Source: Pleurocapsa sp. PCC 7327 (GTDB lineage: Bacteria > Cyanobacteriota > Cyanobacteriia > Cyanobacteriales > Microcystaceae). From it: 64,000 nt of DNA. Made by a program: the position numbers and the translations under genes. The notes under the pieces were generated by a model that saw only the letters and a list, made by a program, of their open reading frames with translations, was not told where the DNA came from and searched no databases. Within the stretch, counting starts at the first letter, position 1. Each line of letters opens with the position of its first letter. The stretch is from contig NC_019689.1 of NCBI RefSeq assembly GCF_000317025.1, positions 1,341,501-1,405,500 on the forward strand. Direction: 5' to 3'. Positions 9,160 to 18,730 of this stretch are shown piece by piece.

Positions 9160-10965
9160 TTATTCGATCGACCAATTGAATGGAAGACGAGAATAGATTC
9201 CTTGGGGATCGTTAAGAGTTTGGAGAGTTGTCAGCTCTTTTTTAAACTTGAGAAATTCAACCGTTAGTGGGTCGTGAGATAGTGCGGTTTTTGTTTGCTC
9301 GGTACCCAATAGCCTTGCGAGCAATTCGGCTTCAAAACTGCGCTTAGCTGGATATTCTTCTACTTCCCAATCGTCGCCGAGATTGGCTTGATTGGCAGCT
9401 TCTTGAATGGCTGCGTCTATGCCGCCAATTTGGTCTACTAAACCAATTTTTTTGGCATCTTCTCCCGACCAAACCCGTCCCTGAGCAATTTGGGCGACTC
9501 TCTCTTTGGGCATGTTGCGAGACTTGGCTACTTTGTCGAGAAACATTTCATAGATTTGGTTAACAGAGCGCTGAAGAATGGCTAACTCCTCTTTGGTTTT
9601 TGGACGAGTTGCCGTACCTAGATCGGCTAGACGGGCAGTTTTGACGACATCCCAGCTAATGCCATTGTTGTTGGCAATTTCTTGCAAGTTAAACAAAAGA
9701 CCAAAAACGCCAATAGAACCCGTAATCGTGCTTCCTTCAGCAAAAATCCGATTGCCGCCAGTAGCTATCCAGTAGCCGCCAGAAGCCGCTACATCTCCCA
9801 TAGAAACGATAACGGGTTTTTGCTCGCGCAGCAGTTGAACTTCGCGTAGAATAATTTCGGAAGCGGTAGCACTGCCTCCCGGACTATTGATTCGCAAGAC
9901 GACAGCTTTGACATCCTCGTTTTGTTTAAGTTTGCGCAATTCTTTGGCAAAGCGATCGCCCCCAATTTCTTGTATGGCTCCTTGACCGCTAACAATCGCT
10001 CCTTCTGCATAGAGAACGGCAATTTTATTGCGAGAAGATTTCTTTTGGGCTTCTGTGACATTAGCGCCTGCATAAGCTGGCAAATCTATCTGACGAAAGG
10101 TTTTTAACCCTTCTTCTTTCTCTTCGCCAGTCATTTGTTTGAGGTCTTCTAGGACGTTATCGAAATAGGCAACGCGATCGATCAGTCCTGCCGTGCGAGC
10201 CTCTTCTGGGTCTAAAATCCCTTTCGTGTCGGCAAATTGCTGTAACTTTTGCGCGGGGACTTTTCGACTTTTCTCGACAGTATTGAGAAAGTCCCCCCAA
10301 AGATCGTCGAGTAGAGCTTTGATTTGTTGTCGATTTTCTGGACTGAGATTTGGTCTAGTGTAGGGTTCCACGGCTGATTTGTAACTGCCGACTCGAACCA
10401 CCTGCACGCCAATCCCATATTTTTTAAAGGCATCGGCTAAAAATAGCGGTTGCGAATTCAATCCGTTAACTTCGATCGCTCCCATGGGATTGAGAATACT
10501 GGTATCGGCAACTGAGGTTAAATAATACTCTTGCTCGCTGACATCTACGTCGTAAGCAATAATTTTTTTGCCGGCAGCGCGGAAACGCTCCAAAGCCATG
10601 CGGACTTCTTTGAGGGTAGCATAGCCATTACTGGTGCCCGCCTTTCTCCCATCTAGGAAAATCGCCACAATTCGTCGATCTTTCCTTGCTTTGTCGATCG
10701 CGTCGAGGACTTGGCGCAGCGTTACAGTGGGCGTTGGTTCTTCTGAAAGAACTTGAGAGAGGGTAGACGGAGGCTGAGTATCGCTAATCTGGGTTGATAG
10801 GTCAAAAACCAGAACCGTTTTATCTTTAACCGTCGGTCCGCTCTCTGTTAGGACGGCTGCAATTAATAGTAAAACTAATCCGCTCGTCCCAAGAACAAAA
10901 AAAAGAATCAGTCCGGCAAAACTGCCGATTAGACTAGCATAGATTTGTTTGAGAAATTGACCCAT
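9160..10965 (-). CDS. sppA: Signal peptide peptidase SppA, long (67K-type) form
   Basis: Membrane-anchored S49 serine protease with two tandem ClpP-like domains, 601 residues. A hydrophobic anchor lies at about 14-42. The N-terminal domain carries the Lys base (VGSYKSAVEPY, Lys196). The C-terminal domain carries the nucleophile Ser395 in VAASGGYWIATGG, so the active site is shared between halves as in E. coli SppA. The sequence INSPGGSATASE (359-370) is the second oxyanion motif. Expected to cleave released signal peptides; in cyanobacteria SppA1 has been linked to light-stress and phycobilisome responses. It is followed on the same strand by 120 bp of spacer. Confidence 0.95.
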   Translation of the reverse strand: MGQFLKQIYASLIGSFAGLILFFVLGTSGLVLLLIAAVLTESGPTVKDKTVLVFDLSTQISDTQPPSTLSQVLSEEPTPTVTLRQVLDAIDKARKDRRIVAIFLDGRKAGTSNGYATLKEVRMALERFRAAGKKIIAYDVDVSEQEYYLTSVADTSILNPMGAIEVNGLNSQPLFLADAFKKYGIGVQVVRVGSYKSAVEPYTRPNLSPENRQQIKALLDDLWGDFLNTVEKSRKVPAQKLQQFADTKGILDPEEARTAGLIDRVAYFDNVLEDLKQMTGEEKEEGLKTFRQIDLPAYAGANVTEAQKKSSRNKIAVLYAEGAIVSGQGAIQEIGGDRFAKELRKLKQNEDVKAVVLRINSPGGSATASEIILREVQLLREQKPVIVSMGDVAASGGYWIATGGNRIFAEGSTITGSIGVFGLLFNLQEIANNNGISWDVVKTARLADLGTATRPKTKEELAILQRSVNQIYEMFLDKVAKSRNMPKERVAQIAQGRVWSGEDAKKIGLVDQIGGIDAAIQEAANQANLGDDWEVEEYPAKRSFEAELLARLLGTEQTKTALSHDPLTVEFLKFKKELTTLQTLNDPQGIYSRLPFNWSIE

Positions 10966-11007
10966 TTGAATTATGAATTCTGACAGTTGAATTCTGAAAG
11001 ATTATTC

Positions 11008-12036
11008 TTATGCTAACTTTTGTAGGGCATTGGCTCGTTTTAGCGCTCTCAGATTGGCATTGCCCGTACAGAATAGCACAGTGGTTATCTCTGCCATCAG
11101 CAGTTGCACGGTTTCGTGAAGGCTCTCTATTGATTGAGACGCTGCTTGCAAAAAGGGTAGGGCTAAACCTGCAATGTCTGCCCCCAGCGCGATCGCTTTA
11201 GCTGCTTCCAGACCGTTACGCAGTCCCCCAGAGGCAATCAGGGGAATGGTCGGGTAATGCTGGCGGATATCGACGATGCATTCTGCGGTCGGAATGCCCC
11301 AATCGGCAAAGGTTCTTCCCAATTCTCGCTGTAGGGGCTTCTCGGCACGTTCGCTTTCCACTTTCGCCCAAGAAGTGCCGCCTGCCCCAGCGACATCGAT
11401 CGCGCTCACGCCCGCCTCGATCAACTTTTGCGCCATTTTCGCCGAGATCCCGTTTCCAACTTCTTTGGCAATTATGGGCACTGATATTTTTGAGCATAAA
11501 GTGTTAATTTTGTCAAGAATACCTTTGAAATTCGTATCTCCTTTAGATTGAATGCACTCTTGTAGGGGATTGAGATGCAAAATGAGGGCATCTGCCGCTA
11601 AAAAATCGACCACCTGCAAGCATTGCTCTAAACCGTAAGTATAGTTGAGTTGTACGGCTCCGAGATTGGCAAACAGAAGGATGTCGGGAGCGAGCGATCG
11701 CACGGCAAAGGTATCGGCGACTTCTGGTTTTTCCAGGGCGATTCGCTGGGAACCGACTCCCATCGCCAACTTATAAATCTGAGCGATTTGAGCAAGTCGA
11801 TAGTTGATCGTTTTTGCCTGCTCGGTTCCTCCCGTCATGGACGAAATTAGCAGCGGTGCGCCCAGCGACTTGCCCAAAAAGGTCGTCGTAATATCGATCT
11901 CGCTCAGATTTAACTCTGGCAAACAACAGTGGGTAAAGCGATAGCGTTCAAATCCATTGGTAATCCGGCAAGCTTGAACGTCTTCTTCCAGACAAATCCG
12001 CAAGTGATCGGCTTTGCGCGTCTGGGTGTTACTCAT
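11008..12036 (-). CDS. fni: Type 2 isopentenyl-diphosphate delta-isomerase (FMN, NADPH)
   Basis: Interconverts IPP and DMAPP for isoprenoid (carotenoid, phytyl, quinone) synthesis using reduced FMN. The 342-residue TIM-barrel protein shows SSMTGGT at about 65-71, AKEVGNGIS, the metal/FMN region [16 protein letters not shown] and the C-terminal FMN-phosphate motif [20 protein letters not shown]. Type 2 enzymes are the usual form in cyanobacteria. It sits 42 bp beyond the sppA start on the same strand, so the pair may be co-transcribed. Confidence 0.95.
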   Translation of the reverse strand: MSNTQTRKADHLRICLEEDVQACRITNGFERYRFTHCCLPELNLSEIDITTTFLGKSLGAPLLISSMTGGTEQAKTINYRLAQIAQIYKLAMGVGSQRIALEKPEVADTFAVRSLAPDILLFANLGAVQLNYTYGLEQCLQVVDFLAADALILHLNPLQECIQSKGDTNFKGILDKINTLCSKISVPIIAKEVGNGISAKMAQKLIEAGVSAIDVAGAGGTSWAKVESERAEKPLQRELGRTFADWGIPTAECIVDIRQHYPTIPLIASGGLRNGLEAAKAIALGADIAGLALPFLQAASQSIESLHETVQLLMAEITTVLFCTGNANLRALKRANALQKLA

Positions 12037-12294
12037 AGCAGTTATCGGTTATCGGGGATCAGTTATCAATTATCAGCGAATGGGGAACCAGCAACCAAGT
12101 TTTTTTAAAGCCAACGATAATGCGATCGCGCTTTGGTAAGAATCCGATGACACGAGTTTCGACCCACAGTAAGAAGACAGGCTTGATTGGAATAATTAAT
12201 ACTAGGCACAAACCCTTCATTAAGGAATTTCATGTGTCACAATTGTTAGCGTTATTAACAAAATAGTGAAGCGACATAAAGTAGGCATTACATA

Positions 12295-14346
12295 ATGGAA
12301 TGGCTTTATCAATATGCCTGGTTGATTCCCCTCCTCCCCTTAGTAGGAGCGATGGTGGTCGGATCGGGTCTAATCTCTCTAAATCAAGCTACCAATCGTC
12401 TCCGGCGAGTTAATTCCGTATTCGTCGTCTCCTTGCTCGGAGCGAGCATGGTACTATCCTTTGCCTTACTGTGGAGCCAAATTCACGGTCACGCCGATTA
12501 TAGCCGCTCTATTGAATGGGCAGCAGCAGGAAACTTCCATCTCTCGATGGGATATGTTATCGACCATCTCAGTTCCCTCATGCTAGTCATCGTGACCACG
12601 GTTGCCTTTCTGGTGATGGTTTATACCGATGGTTACATGGCTCACGATCCGGGTTATGTACGCTTCTATGCTTATTTGAGCCTTTTCGCCTCCTCGATGC
12701 TGGGGCTGGTGATTAGTCCCAACCTAGTACAGATTTACATCTTCTGGGAACTGGTTGGCATGTGTTCCTACCTTCTGGTCGGTTTCTGGTACGATCGCCA
12801 ATCAGCTGCCGATGCTGCTCAAAAAGCTTTTGTCGTCAACCGCGTTGGCGACTTCGGCTTATTGTTAGGAATCCTCGGTTTGTACTGGGCAACGAGCAGC
12901 TTTGACTTTGGCGTCATCGGAGAACGCTTAGAAGGATTAGTGTCCTCTGGCGCGTTAGGGTCTGGTTTAGCAGCTCTGTTTGCCATACTGGTCTTTTTAG
13001 GACCCGTGGCTAAGTCGGCTCAATTTCCTCTCCACGTCTGGCTGCCGGACGCGATGGAAGGTCCTACGCCCATCTCTGCCCTCATCCATGCCGCTACGAT
13101 GGTAGCTGCTGGGGTCTTTTTGATCGCTCGCATGTATCCGGTGTTTGAGCCGATTCCTGCCGCAATGAACGTCATTGCTTGGACGGGGGCATTCACTGCC
13201 TTCTTGGGAGCAACCATCGCCCTTACCCAGAATGACATTAAAAAAGGCTTGGCTTATTCCACCATTTCCCAGTTGGGTTACATGGTCATGGCAATGGGAT
13301 TTGGGGCTTATACGGCAGGTTTATTTCACCTGATGACCCACGCCTATTTCAAAGCGATGCTGTTCCTCTGTTCTGGTTCTGTTATTCACGGAATGGAAGG
13401 AGTTGTCGGGCACGATCCCGTTTTGGCGCAAGATATGCGCCTGATGGGCGGCTTGCGCAAGTATATGCCCATTACAGCTCTTACTTTTCTGATTGGAACG
13501 CTGGCGATTTGCGGCATTCCGCCATTTGCTGGATTCTGGTCGAAGGATGAAATCCTCGGACTTGCCTTTAACGCCAATCCGTTTTTGTGGTTTATTGGCT
13601 GGTTTACGGCAGGGCTGACGGCGTTTTATATGTTCCGCATGTACTTTATGACCTTTGAAGGCGGATTTCGTGGCAACGATACGTCTATCAAGCAAAAACT
13701 TTTAGCTGCCGCAGGCGTGGCAACCCCTGCTTTCGGTCCTGGGGCGATGGATGTCAAGGAATTGGAACACGAAGCTCGCGGATCTCATTCTCACGGTCAT
13801 AGCACAACCCCCCACGAGTCTCCCATAACGATGACACTGCCTCTGGTGCTTCTAGCAGTTCCATCCGTTTTGGTTGGCTTGGTTGGTAAACCTTGGGATA
13901 ATGTTTTCGAGGAATTTATTCATGCCCCCGGCGAAGCACTAGAAAAAGTTACTCACTTCGACTGGACTGAATTCTATATTATGGCAGGCAGTTCTGTCGG
14001 GATCGCTCTAATTGGCGTCACTATCGCCTCGCTAATGTATCTCCAGAAGAAAATCGATCCAGCCGCGATCGCTAAGAAATATCCCACTCTCTATCAATTC
14101 TCTCTCAATAAGTGGTATTTCGATGACATTTACGATCGCGTTTTCGTGCAAGGATGTCGTCGTCTTGCCCGACAAATCATGGAAGTGGACTACCGCGTCA
14201 TCGACGGTGCGGTCAACTTAACGGGTTTAGCTACCATCCTCAGTGGAGAAGGATTGAAATACCTAGAAAACGGTCGCGCCCAATTCTATGCCCTAATCAT
14301 TTTTGCAGCTGTTTTGGGCTTTGTCATTTTGTTTAGTGTTGTCTAA
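12295..14346 (+). CDS. ndhF: NAD(P)H-quinone oxidoreductase subunit 5 (NdhF1-type)
   Basis: Proton-pumping antiporter-like subunit of thylakoid NDH-1, used in respiration and cyclic electron flow around photosystem I. The product has 683 residues and many transmembrane helices. The core is GPTPISALIHAATMVAAGVF with the conserved Lys/His helices TQNDIKKGLAYSTISQLGYM and GIPPFAGFWSKDEIL. The length and the long C-terminal amphipathic/TM extension fit NdhF1 of NDH-1L rather than the shorter CO2-uptake paralogues NdhF3/F4. No ndhD partner is adjacent. A good terminator follows at 14371. Confidence 0.95.
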   Translation: MEWLYQYAWLIPLLPLVGAMVVGSGLISLNQATNRLRRVNSVFVVSLLGASMVLSFALLWSQIHGHADYSRSIEWAAAGNFHLSMGYVIDHLSSLMLVIVTTVAFLVMVYTDGYMAHDPGYVRFYAYLSLFASSMLGLVISPNLVQIYIFWELVGMCSYLLVGFWYDRQSAADAAQKAFVVNRVGDFGLLLGILGLYWATSSFDFGVIGERLEGLVSSGALGSGLAALFAILVFLGPVAKSAQFPLHVWLPDAMEGPTPISALIHAATMVAAGVFLIARMYPVFEPIPAAMNVIAWTGAFTAFLGATIALTQNDIKKGLAYSTISQLGYMVMAMGFGAYTAGLFHLMTHAYFKAMLFLCSGSVIHGMEGVVGHDPVLAQDMRLMGGLRKYMPITALTFLIGTLAICGIPPFAGFWSKDEILGLAFNANPFLWFIGWFTAGLTAFYMFRMYFMTFEGGFRGNDTSIKQKLLAAAGVATPAFGPGAMDVKELEHEARGSHSHGHSTTPHESPITMTLPLVLLAVPSVLVGLVGKPWDNVFEEFIHAPGEALEKVTHFDWTEFYIMAGSSVGIALIGVTIASLMYLQKKIDPAAIAKKYPTLYQFSLNKWYFDDIYDRVFVQGCRRLARQIMEVDYRVIDGAVNLTGLATILSGEGLKYLENGRAQFYALIIFAAVLGFVILFSVV

Positions 14347-14370
14347 AGTTGTGAGCGACGCTAGCAATTG

Positions 14371-14405
14371 CGGGGGCAAAGACAAAATGCCCCCGTTATT
14401 TTTTG
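14371..14405 (+). terminator. Rho-independent terminator of ndhF
   Basis: A nine-base GC-rich stem (CGGGGGCA / TGCCCCCG) closes a loop of about nine bases and is followed by TTATTTTTTG. It begins 24 bases after the ndhF stop, the ideal position for an intrinsic terminator. Confidence 0.85.
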
Positions 14406-14710
14406 TCCTTTGTCCTTTGTCATATCAAATCCGTTTAATTAGCCATAATATATAGTGCGTTCGCATAGCGTGTGCGTAAGCGCATACGTCCCGCTCGCGA
14501 GCAGGATGCTAGCACTACATAGGTATTGCGGTTGTTTAACCGGATTTAATATCACTTGTCAAAAGTCCTTTTCTTTTTACCCTTTTCCCAAGCGAAGCTT
14601 TTATCCCCCGTTCGCGATCGCGGGCGATGAGTTTACCATCGTTTAAACATTGGCTCGGTCAAAAACTATCGTAATGTAATAAGATCTGACAAATTACCGA
14701 ACGAACCTCT
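14406..14710. repeat. Gap with a repetitive segment
   Basis: No convincing gene. At 14455-14520 the DNA is a string of near-palindromes (GCATAGCGTGTGCG, GTAAGCGCATAC, GCTCGCGAGC, then AGCAGGATGCTAGCACTAC). This is a dispersed-repeat type seen in cyanobacterial spacers. Its AGCAGGATGC..GCACTA core recurs at 27388-27410. Confidence 0.5.
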
Positions 14711-14869
14711 ATGTGGATAGTCTGCAAGCAAGTCGGTCTATTTACGCATTATTTGACTCCATCTGGCACCTTTCAACCTGGATTAGAGAGAGCCAGCAAA
14801 TTCGTCTCTCAACAAATGGCAGAGATAATGGCTAAAAAACACGGAGGAGTTGTCTGTCAGTTAAATTAA
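14711..14869 (+). CDS. Possible 52-codon small protein
   Basis: An ATG at 14711 opens a 52-codon frame: MWIVCKQVGLFTHYLTPSG, then a helical segment RASKFVSQQMAEIMAKKHGG and a Cys near the end. Composition is protein-like (two Cys, one Trp, amphipathic helix). Against it, there is no obvious ribosome site and its last 38 bases overlap the 3' end of the opposite-strand gene at 14832. I do not recognise it. Confidence 0.35.
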   Translation: MWIVCKQVGLFTHYLTPSGTFQPGLERASKFVSQQMAEIMAKKHGGVVCQLN

Positions 14870-15275
14870 GTAAAGTCTTTCTTGAAGATGGGTTTTTTTG
14901 TTCGAGCTGCTTGACTCGCTTTTCTAATTCTGCTACTCGCTTTCTCAATTCAATCGTCAAATTAGCCAACCGTTCAAACAAGGGGTCGCTGCGTCCGACA
15001 ATTCTTCCATCAATAGCTTGTGGGGGAATAATCTGACTGGGTTGAAAGGGAGCGCTTGGTCGAATCGTTCGCACGCCCATTCGCCTAGAAGATTCGATTT
15101 CCAAGTTATTTATACGCCTTTTAAGATCTTGAATTTCCGAGCGAACGGTGGTATCGGATTGAGCTAAAACCCTCTGAGAGCTAATAAAGGGAATGGCAAT
15201 CCCAATAGATAACGCAACAAGTAAAATCAGCGAGAATTTGACAATCGATCGACCCAGCCAAGAAGATCTTTTCAT
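14832..15275 (-). CDS. Exported or membrane-anchored coiled-coil protein, unknown function
   Basis: 147 residues. A hydrophobic N-terminal segment (FSLILLVALSIGIAIPFISS, about 15-35) ends in VLAQ, which could be either a signal peptide cut after VLA or an uncleaved anchor. Two coiled-coil stretches follow: VRSEIQDLKRRINNLEIES (about 43-62) and LANLTIELRKRVAELEKRVKQLEQK (about 103-127), linked by a Pro-rich segment. It is probably a periplasmic or lumenal structural protein. It reads like a conserved cyanobacterial hypothetical, but I cannot name a family. Confidence 0.7.
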   Translation of the reverse strand: MKRSSWLGRSIVKFSLILLVALSIGIAIPFISSQRVLAQSDTTVRSEIQDLKRRINNLEIESSRRMGVRTIRPSAPFQPSQIIPPQAIDGRIVGRSDPLFERLANLTIELRKRVAELEKRVKQLEQKNPSSRKTLLNLTDRQLLRVF

Positions 15276-15370
15276 AGTTTTAGCCAGAAGAAATTGAGCG
15301 GCGATCGCTCTATTTATTTTCCAGCTTAGCTATTTACTTAGAAACCATGTCTTCCTGCTTTTGGCAGAAT

Positions 15371-15616
15371 TTATTTATTGTCGGTTTCAACTCGAACTGG
15401 TCTTACCATCGGCGCTCTAAACTTGAGTAAAGCCAACAAGCCGACCAATAGAATCGACCAATGGGCAATAACCAACCCCCAAATTAGACAAGTAATAGCG
15501 GTTGCAACGGCTAGAACCCAAAAGATATCATTATTTGTGTGCTGATACCAAAGAACGCTTCCTACTGCGACGATTAATAATAAGACCGGGAACATGGGGA
15601 GCATCATATCCATCAC
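15371..15616 (-). CDS. Small two-helix membrane protein, unknown function
   Basis: An 81-residue protein made of two or three hydrophobic segments (LPMFPVLLLIVAVGSVLWY, FWVLAVATAITCLIWGLVIAHW, ILLVGLLALLKF) with a short basic/acidic tail (RPVRVETDNK). The second ATG (MDMMLP, three bases on) is an equally good start. The gene is isolated, with 95 bp and 256 bp of spacer on either side. Function unknown. Confidence 0.6.
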   Translation of the reverse strand: MMDMMLPMFPVLLLIVAVGSVLWYQHTNNDIFWVLAVATAITCLIWGLVIAHWSILLVGLLALLKFRAPMVRPVRVETDNK

Positions 15617-15872
15617 CTTTTAGTCGCTTGGTAAAGTGGAGCGTCTCAAAGACTTTATTCAATTAAGTCATCAAGGCTTTCGCTTTTCACCTTAGCATTC
15701 TCTTTTCAAGAGAATGGATAAATCGATTACAAAACTGAAATTTTGTTAGAAATCTTTGCAGAACTTTAAATTGAAGATTGCTCGATAGAATAAATGTTTA
15801 GTTTTGTTATTATTGTCGCCAAGTTGGAAAAAGTCAAATCTTGAGAAGATTGCAGAGCTACTATCTTTGGAT

Positions 15873-17369
15873 TCAGATTGATTCGTTTTTTCCCAAAAAC
15901 TCGACTAGCCAATCTTTTAGTTCAAAAGTAGCGCGACAGTCATCTTCATTATAGCGTAAAATTGCTTCTAAAAAGCTACGATCGCCCGTTTTCAACCATC
16001 GATCGTACCAACAAACGCAGCGATCGCCACTTGCGCCGCGATCGCGCCATTGAAATCCTATCCAATTAGCTAATGCTTTGAGAGAATAACTTTCCACCGG
16101 AAAAGTAACAGAATGAATCACTCGCTTATGAAGGTCGATGCAGCGCCATAATAAAGACTCTATTTGTCTTCTTGGCGTTTTGTATAAGTTAGCTAGACGT
16201 TTAATCGTTTCTACCTCATATTCAGAAAAGTGAAAAATGGGGGCATGTTCGTAGAAATTAACGACGGCTAAGAATTGATTCCAAATAATTTCTTCTTCCT
16301 CCGGTTTTTCTGCCAAAAATGGATAAAAACGTTCGCTATTTTTTTGGCGATCGACCAGTAAAATTCCTAAGAGATAATCTAGGTTGCGTTCCGGTTCTGC
16401 TTCGATATCGAAATACAACTCAACAGAAGCAGTGGGAATTGTCTTGCGAACGTCTAAAAATCCATTAGATTTGCGAATCGCTCGATTTTCGACAATGGCT
16501 TTAGCTTGCTGTTTTAACTGAGTGGCAACTTCCCTACCCATTGTCTCGCCCAGATTAATCGGACAAGCGTCGGCTAGAGAAGCCACCGTATCTACGCCGA
16601 TTGCTTGTAAATATTCGTAGCGACTAGGAGTTACGCCGGGAACGAGAGAGAGATGCTGCTGCGATTGAGCAAGGGTATAACAGTGACCGTACCAATGACA
16701 TAAGCCGCATCGCTGGCGAGAAATAAAAACTTCGGGTTCTTGACGCGCCAAGAGCATTTGCAGGCATTCTGCCAAAGTCTCCCGCATGCGAGGAAGCCAT
16801 TCGGCGAGATCGACAATGTAGCAATTCTGACGGCGCAAGACAATCTCGGCAGTAGTGGGTAAAACGCCTTGGATAGTTGCCAGCAATTGAGCATAAAAGG
16901 CGGCGATCAGCTTATATTCTGGTTTCGGACGGCGACCTAATTGAATGCTAATCGGCATGTAGCACCAATTGCCAAACTTTGAGAGTCCTGACTGTTTTAC
17001 CAGTAAATGAGGGGTTCCAAAGAGAATTGGTTCATCGTCTTGGGTACCTAAAACCTTCTCGGACACCAATCCCCAATCTCGGTAGTTAGGCTGGATCAAA
17101 ACCCCACGGTAAATACAATCTACGCCCTGCTGCATTAATACTTCCGTTTCTTTGGCTTTTGTCTGCCAGTCCTCATCAGAAGCTTGAGGCTGCTGAGAGT
17201 TGGGATAAAACTCGGCAAGCACGGTAGCAACGTGGTGTTGGCTTTCTTGTCGGAGTTTGAGAAGAAAATCTCGTTCCGGTTCTCGTTCGTTATTATCTCC
17301 ATAGAGATTTAAAAAGGCACGACGCGGACAGCGTTTATAATCTAGTAGCAGGGCATCAGTCAGCAGCAT
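15873..17369 (-). CDS. TM0106-family RecB-like putative nuclease
   Basis: 498 residues. The N-terminal half resembles a RecB/PD-(D/E)XK nuclease, including a Cys cluster C-x2-C-x5-C (CGLCHWYGHC, about 221-230) that could hold an Fe-S cluster, as in AddB/Cas4-like enzymes. The C-terminal half is an RNase H-like exonuclease domain: ELYFDIEAEPERNLDYLLG carries the first acidic pair and RYNEDDCRATFELKDWL is the last motif. The combination matches the TM0106 group of putative nucleases. Its biological role (DNA repair or processing) is not established. It is a single gene, divergent from the aminotransferase. Confidence 0.8.
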   Translation of the reverse strand: MLLTDALLLDYKRCPRRAFLNLYGDNNEREPERDFLLKLRQESQHHVATVLAEFYPNSQQPQASDEDWQTKAKETEVLMQQGVDCIYRGVLIQPNYRDWGLVSEKVLGTQDDEPILFGTPHLLVKQSGLSKFGNWCYMPISIQLGRRPKPEYKLIAAFYAQLLATIQGVLPTTAEIVLRRQNCYIVDLAEWLPRMRETLAECLQMLLARQEPEVFISRQRCGLCHWYGHCYTLAQSQQHLSLVPGVTPSRYEYLQAIGVDTVASLADACPINLGETMGREVATQLKQQAKAIVENRAIRKSNGFLDVRKTIPTASVELYFDIEAEPERNLDYLLGILLVDRQKNSERFYPFLAEKPEEEEIIWNQFLAVVNFYEHAPIFHFSEYEVETIKRLANLYKTPRRQIESLLWRCIDLHKRVIHSVTFPVESYSLKALANWIGFQWRDRGASGDRCVCWYDRWLKTGDRSFLEAILRYNEDDCRATFELKDWLVEFLGKNESI

Positions 17370-17480
17370 TACTTTTAGGAAAAGTTAAGCTTTCCTAGAC
17401 AATAGGATCGACTTGGGGACACTCAGAATCCTCAATATAGAAGATATCCTCTCTCTCGCTTACTTGACTACATAATTCCC

Positions 17481-18674
17481 ATGCTCGACACTTTTTCTGT
17501 AACTGCTCGCCTAGAAAAATATCGACAAGAGTTCCCCGCACTGGCGAATAAAGCTTATTTTAACTTTGGGGGACAAGGCACATTGTCTCGCACTGCATTG
17601 GAAGCCATTATTGAGACTCACAAATATTTACAAGAACGCGGACCTTTTTCTGTGGAGGTCAATGCTTGGATTTTGCAAAAGACGGCATCTCTGCGAAGCG
17701 CGATCGCAAGCGAACTGGGCGTTTCTCCTAAAACGATCGCGTTGACGGAAAACGTGACGGCTGGCTGCAATATCGTTCTGTGGGGCATTGACTGGCAAGT
17801 GGGCGATCGCATTTTAATAACGGATTGCGAACATCCTGGAGTCATCGCTATTGTCAAAGAAATTTCGCGGCGTTTCGGAGTAGACATCGATCTCTGTCCG
17901 ATAATGGCAACGCTCAATGAAGGAAATCCGATTGAAGTTATTTCTCAACATTTACATCCCAAAACTCGTTTGGTCGTTTTGAGTCATTTATTATGGAATA
18001 CGGGTCAGGTATTGCCTTTAGCTAAAATCGTAGGAGTTTGCCATAATTATTCCGGCAGTAATAAACCCGTACAAGTATTGGTCGATGCCGCCCAATCGGT
18101 CGGTTCTCTGCCATTAAACTTAACCGAAATCGGCGTTGATTTTTATGCATTTACCGGACATAAATGGTTGTGCGGTCCAGCGGGAGTGGGAGGATTGTAT
18201 ATTCGTCCCGAAGCTTTTGAGAAACTTCAACCCACATTTATTGGCTGGCGCGGCGTTAATACCAATGAAAAGGGCGAATTAATTGGATGGAAAGATGACG
18301 GACAGCGTTTTGAGGTGGCTACTTCTGCTTATCCAGAATATGAAGGGTTGAAAGCCGCGATCGCGCTTCATCAACAATGGGGAACGCCCCATGAACGCTA
18401 TCAACAAATTTGTCAATTAAGCGAATATCTCTGGCAAAGTTTATCGCAAATTAATGGAATTGAGTGTTTAAAAACTTCTCCTCCCCAAGCGGGATTAGTC
18501 TCTTTTCAAGTAACCAATAATAGTTCTCACAAACAACTGGTACAAGAATTAGAGAAACAAGGGTTTCTACTCAGAACCATTGCCGAACCCGATTGCATTC
18601 GTGCCTGCGTTCATTATTTTACATTGTCAGCAGAAATCGATCGATTAGTTGAGGCAATCAAGCAAATGATTTAG
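17481..18674 (+). CDS. Class V aminotransferase / cysteine desulfurase-like PLP enzyme
   Basis: A 397-residue fold-type I PLP enzyme. The Schiff-base Lys is about 228 in FTGHKWLCGPAGVGGLYI. The PLP-holding Asp/Gln are in VDAAQSVGSLPLN (201-213) and the aromatic/His stacking region is TDCEHPG. It resembles the isopenicillin-N-epimerase/NifS-like branch. No catalytic Cys loop (SGSAC type) is visible, so desulfurase activity is doubtful and transaminase, lyase or epimerase activity is likelier. Substrate unknown. Confidence 0.82.
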   Translation: MLDTFSVTARLEKYRQEFPALANKAYFNFGGQGTLSRTALEAIIETHKYLQERGPFSVEVNAWILQKTASLRSAIASELGVSPKTIALTENVTAGCNIVLWGIDWQVGDRILITDCEHPGVIAIVKEISRRFGVDIDLCPIMATLNEGNPIEVISQHLHPKTRLVVLSHLLWNTGQVLPLAKIVGVCHNYSGSNKPVQVLVDAAQSVGSLPLNLTEIGVDFYAFTGHKWLCGPAGVGGLYIRPEAFEKLQPTFIGWRGVNTNEKGELIGWKDDGQRFEVATSAYPEYEGLKAAIALHQQWGTPHERYQQICQLSEYLWQSLSQINGIECLKTSPPQAGLVSFQVTNNSSHKQLVQELEKQGFLLRTIAEPDCIRACVHYFTLSAEIDRLVEAIKQMI

Positions 18675-18730
18675 CTTTTTAAGTTTTTAGCAAAAAAGCT
18701 TTTTCGATTTGAGAGTTTGAGAAATAATTT

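Noticed and set aside
10380-10410. GACTCGAACC-like text that could be a tRNA T-arm
   Set aside because: It lies within the long sppA coding region and no cloverleaf can be drawn around it.
13321-13695. Long open frame opposite ndhF
   Set aside because: Antisense shadow of a conserved gene; composition is Arg/Lys/Gln-rich with no domain.
17481-18674. Cysteine desulfurase (sufS/iscS) label for the class V PLP enzyme
   Set aside because: No catalytic Cys loop seen near the expected position and no suf/isc neighbours.
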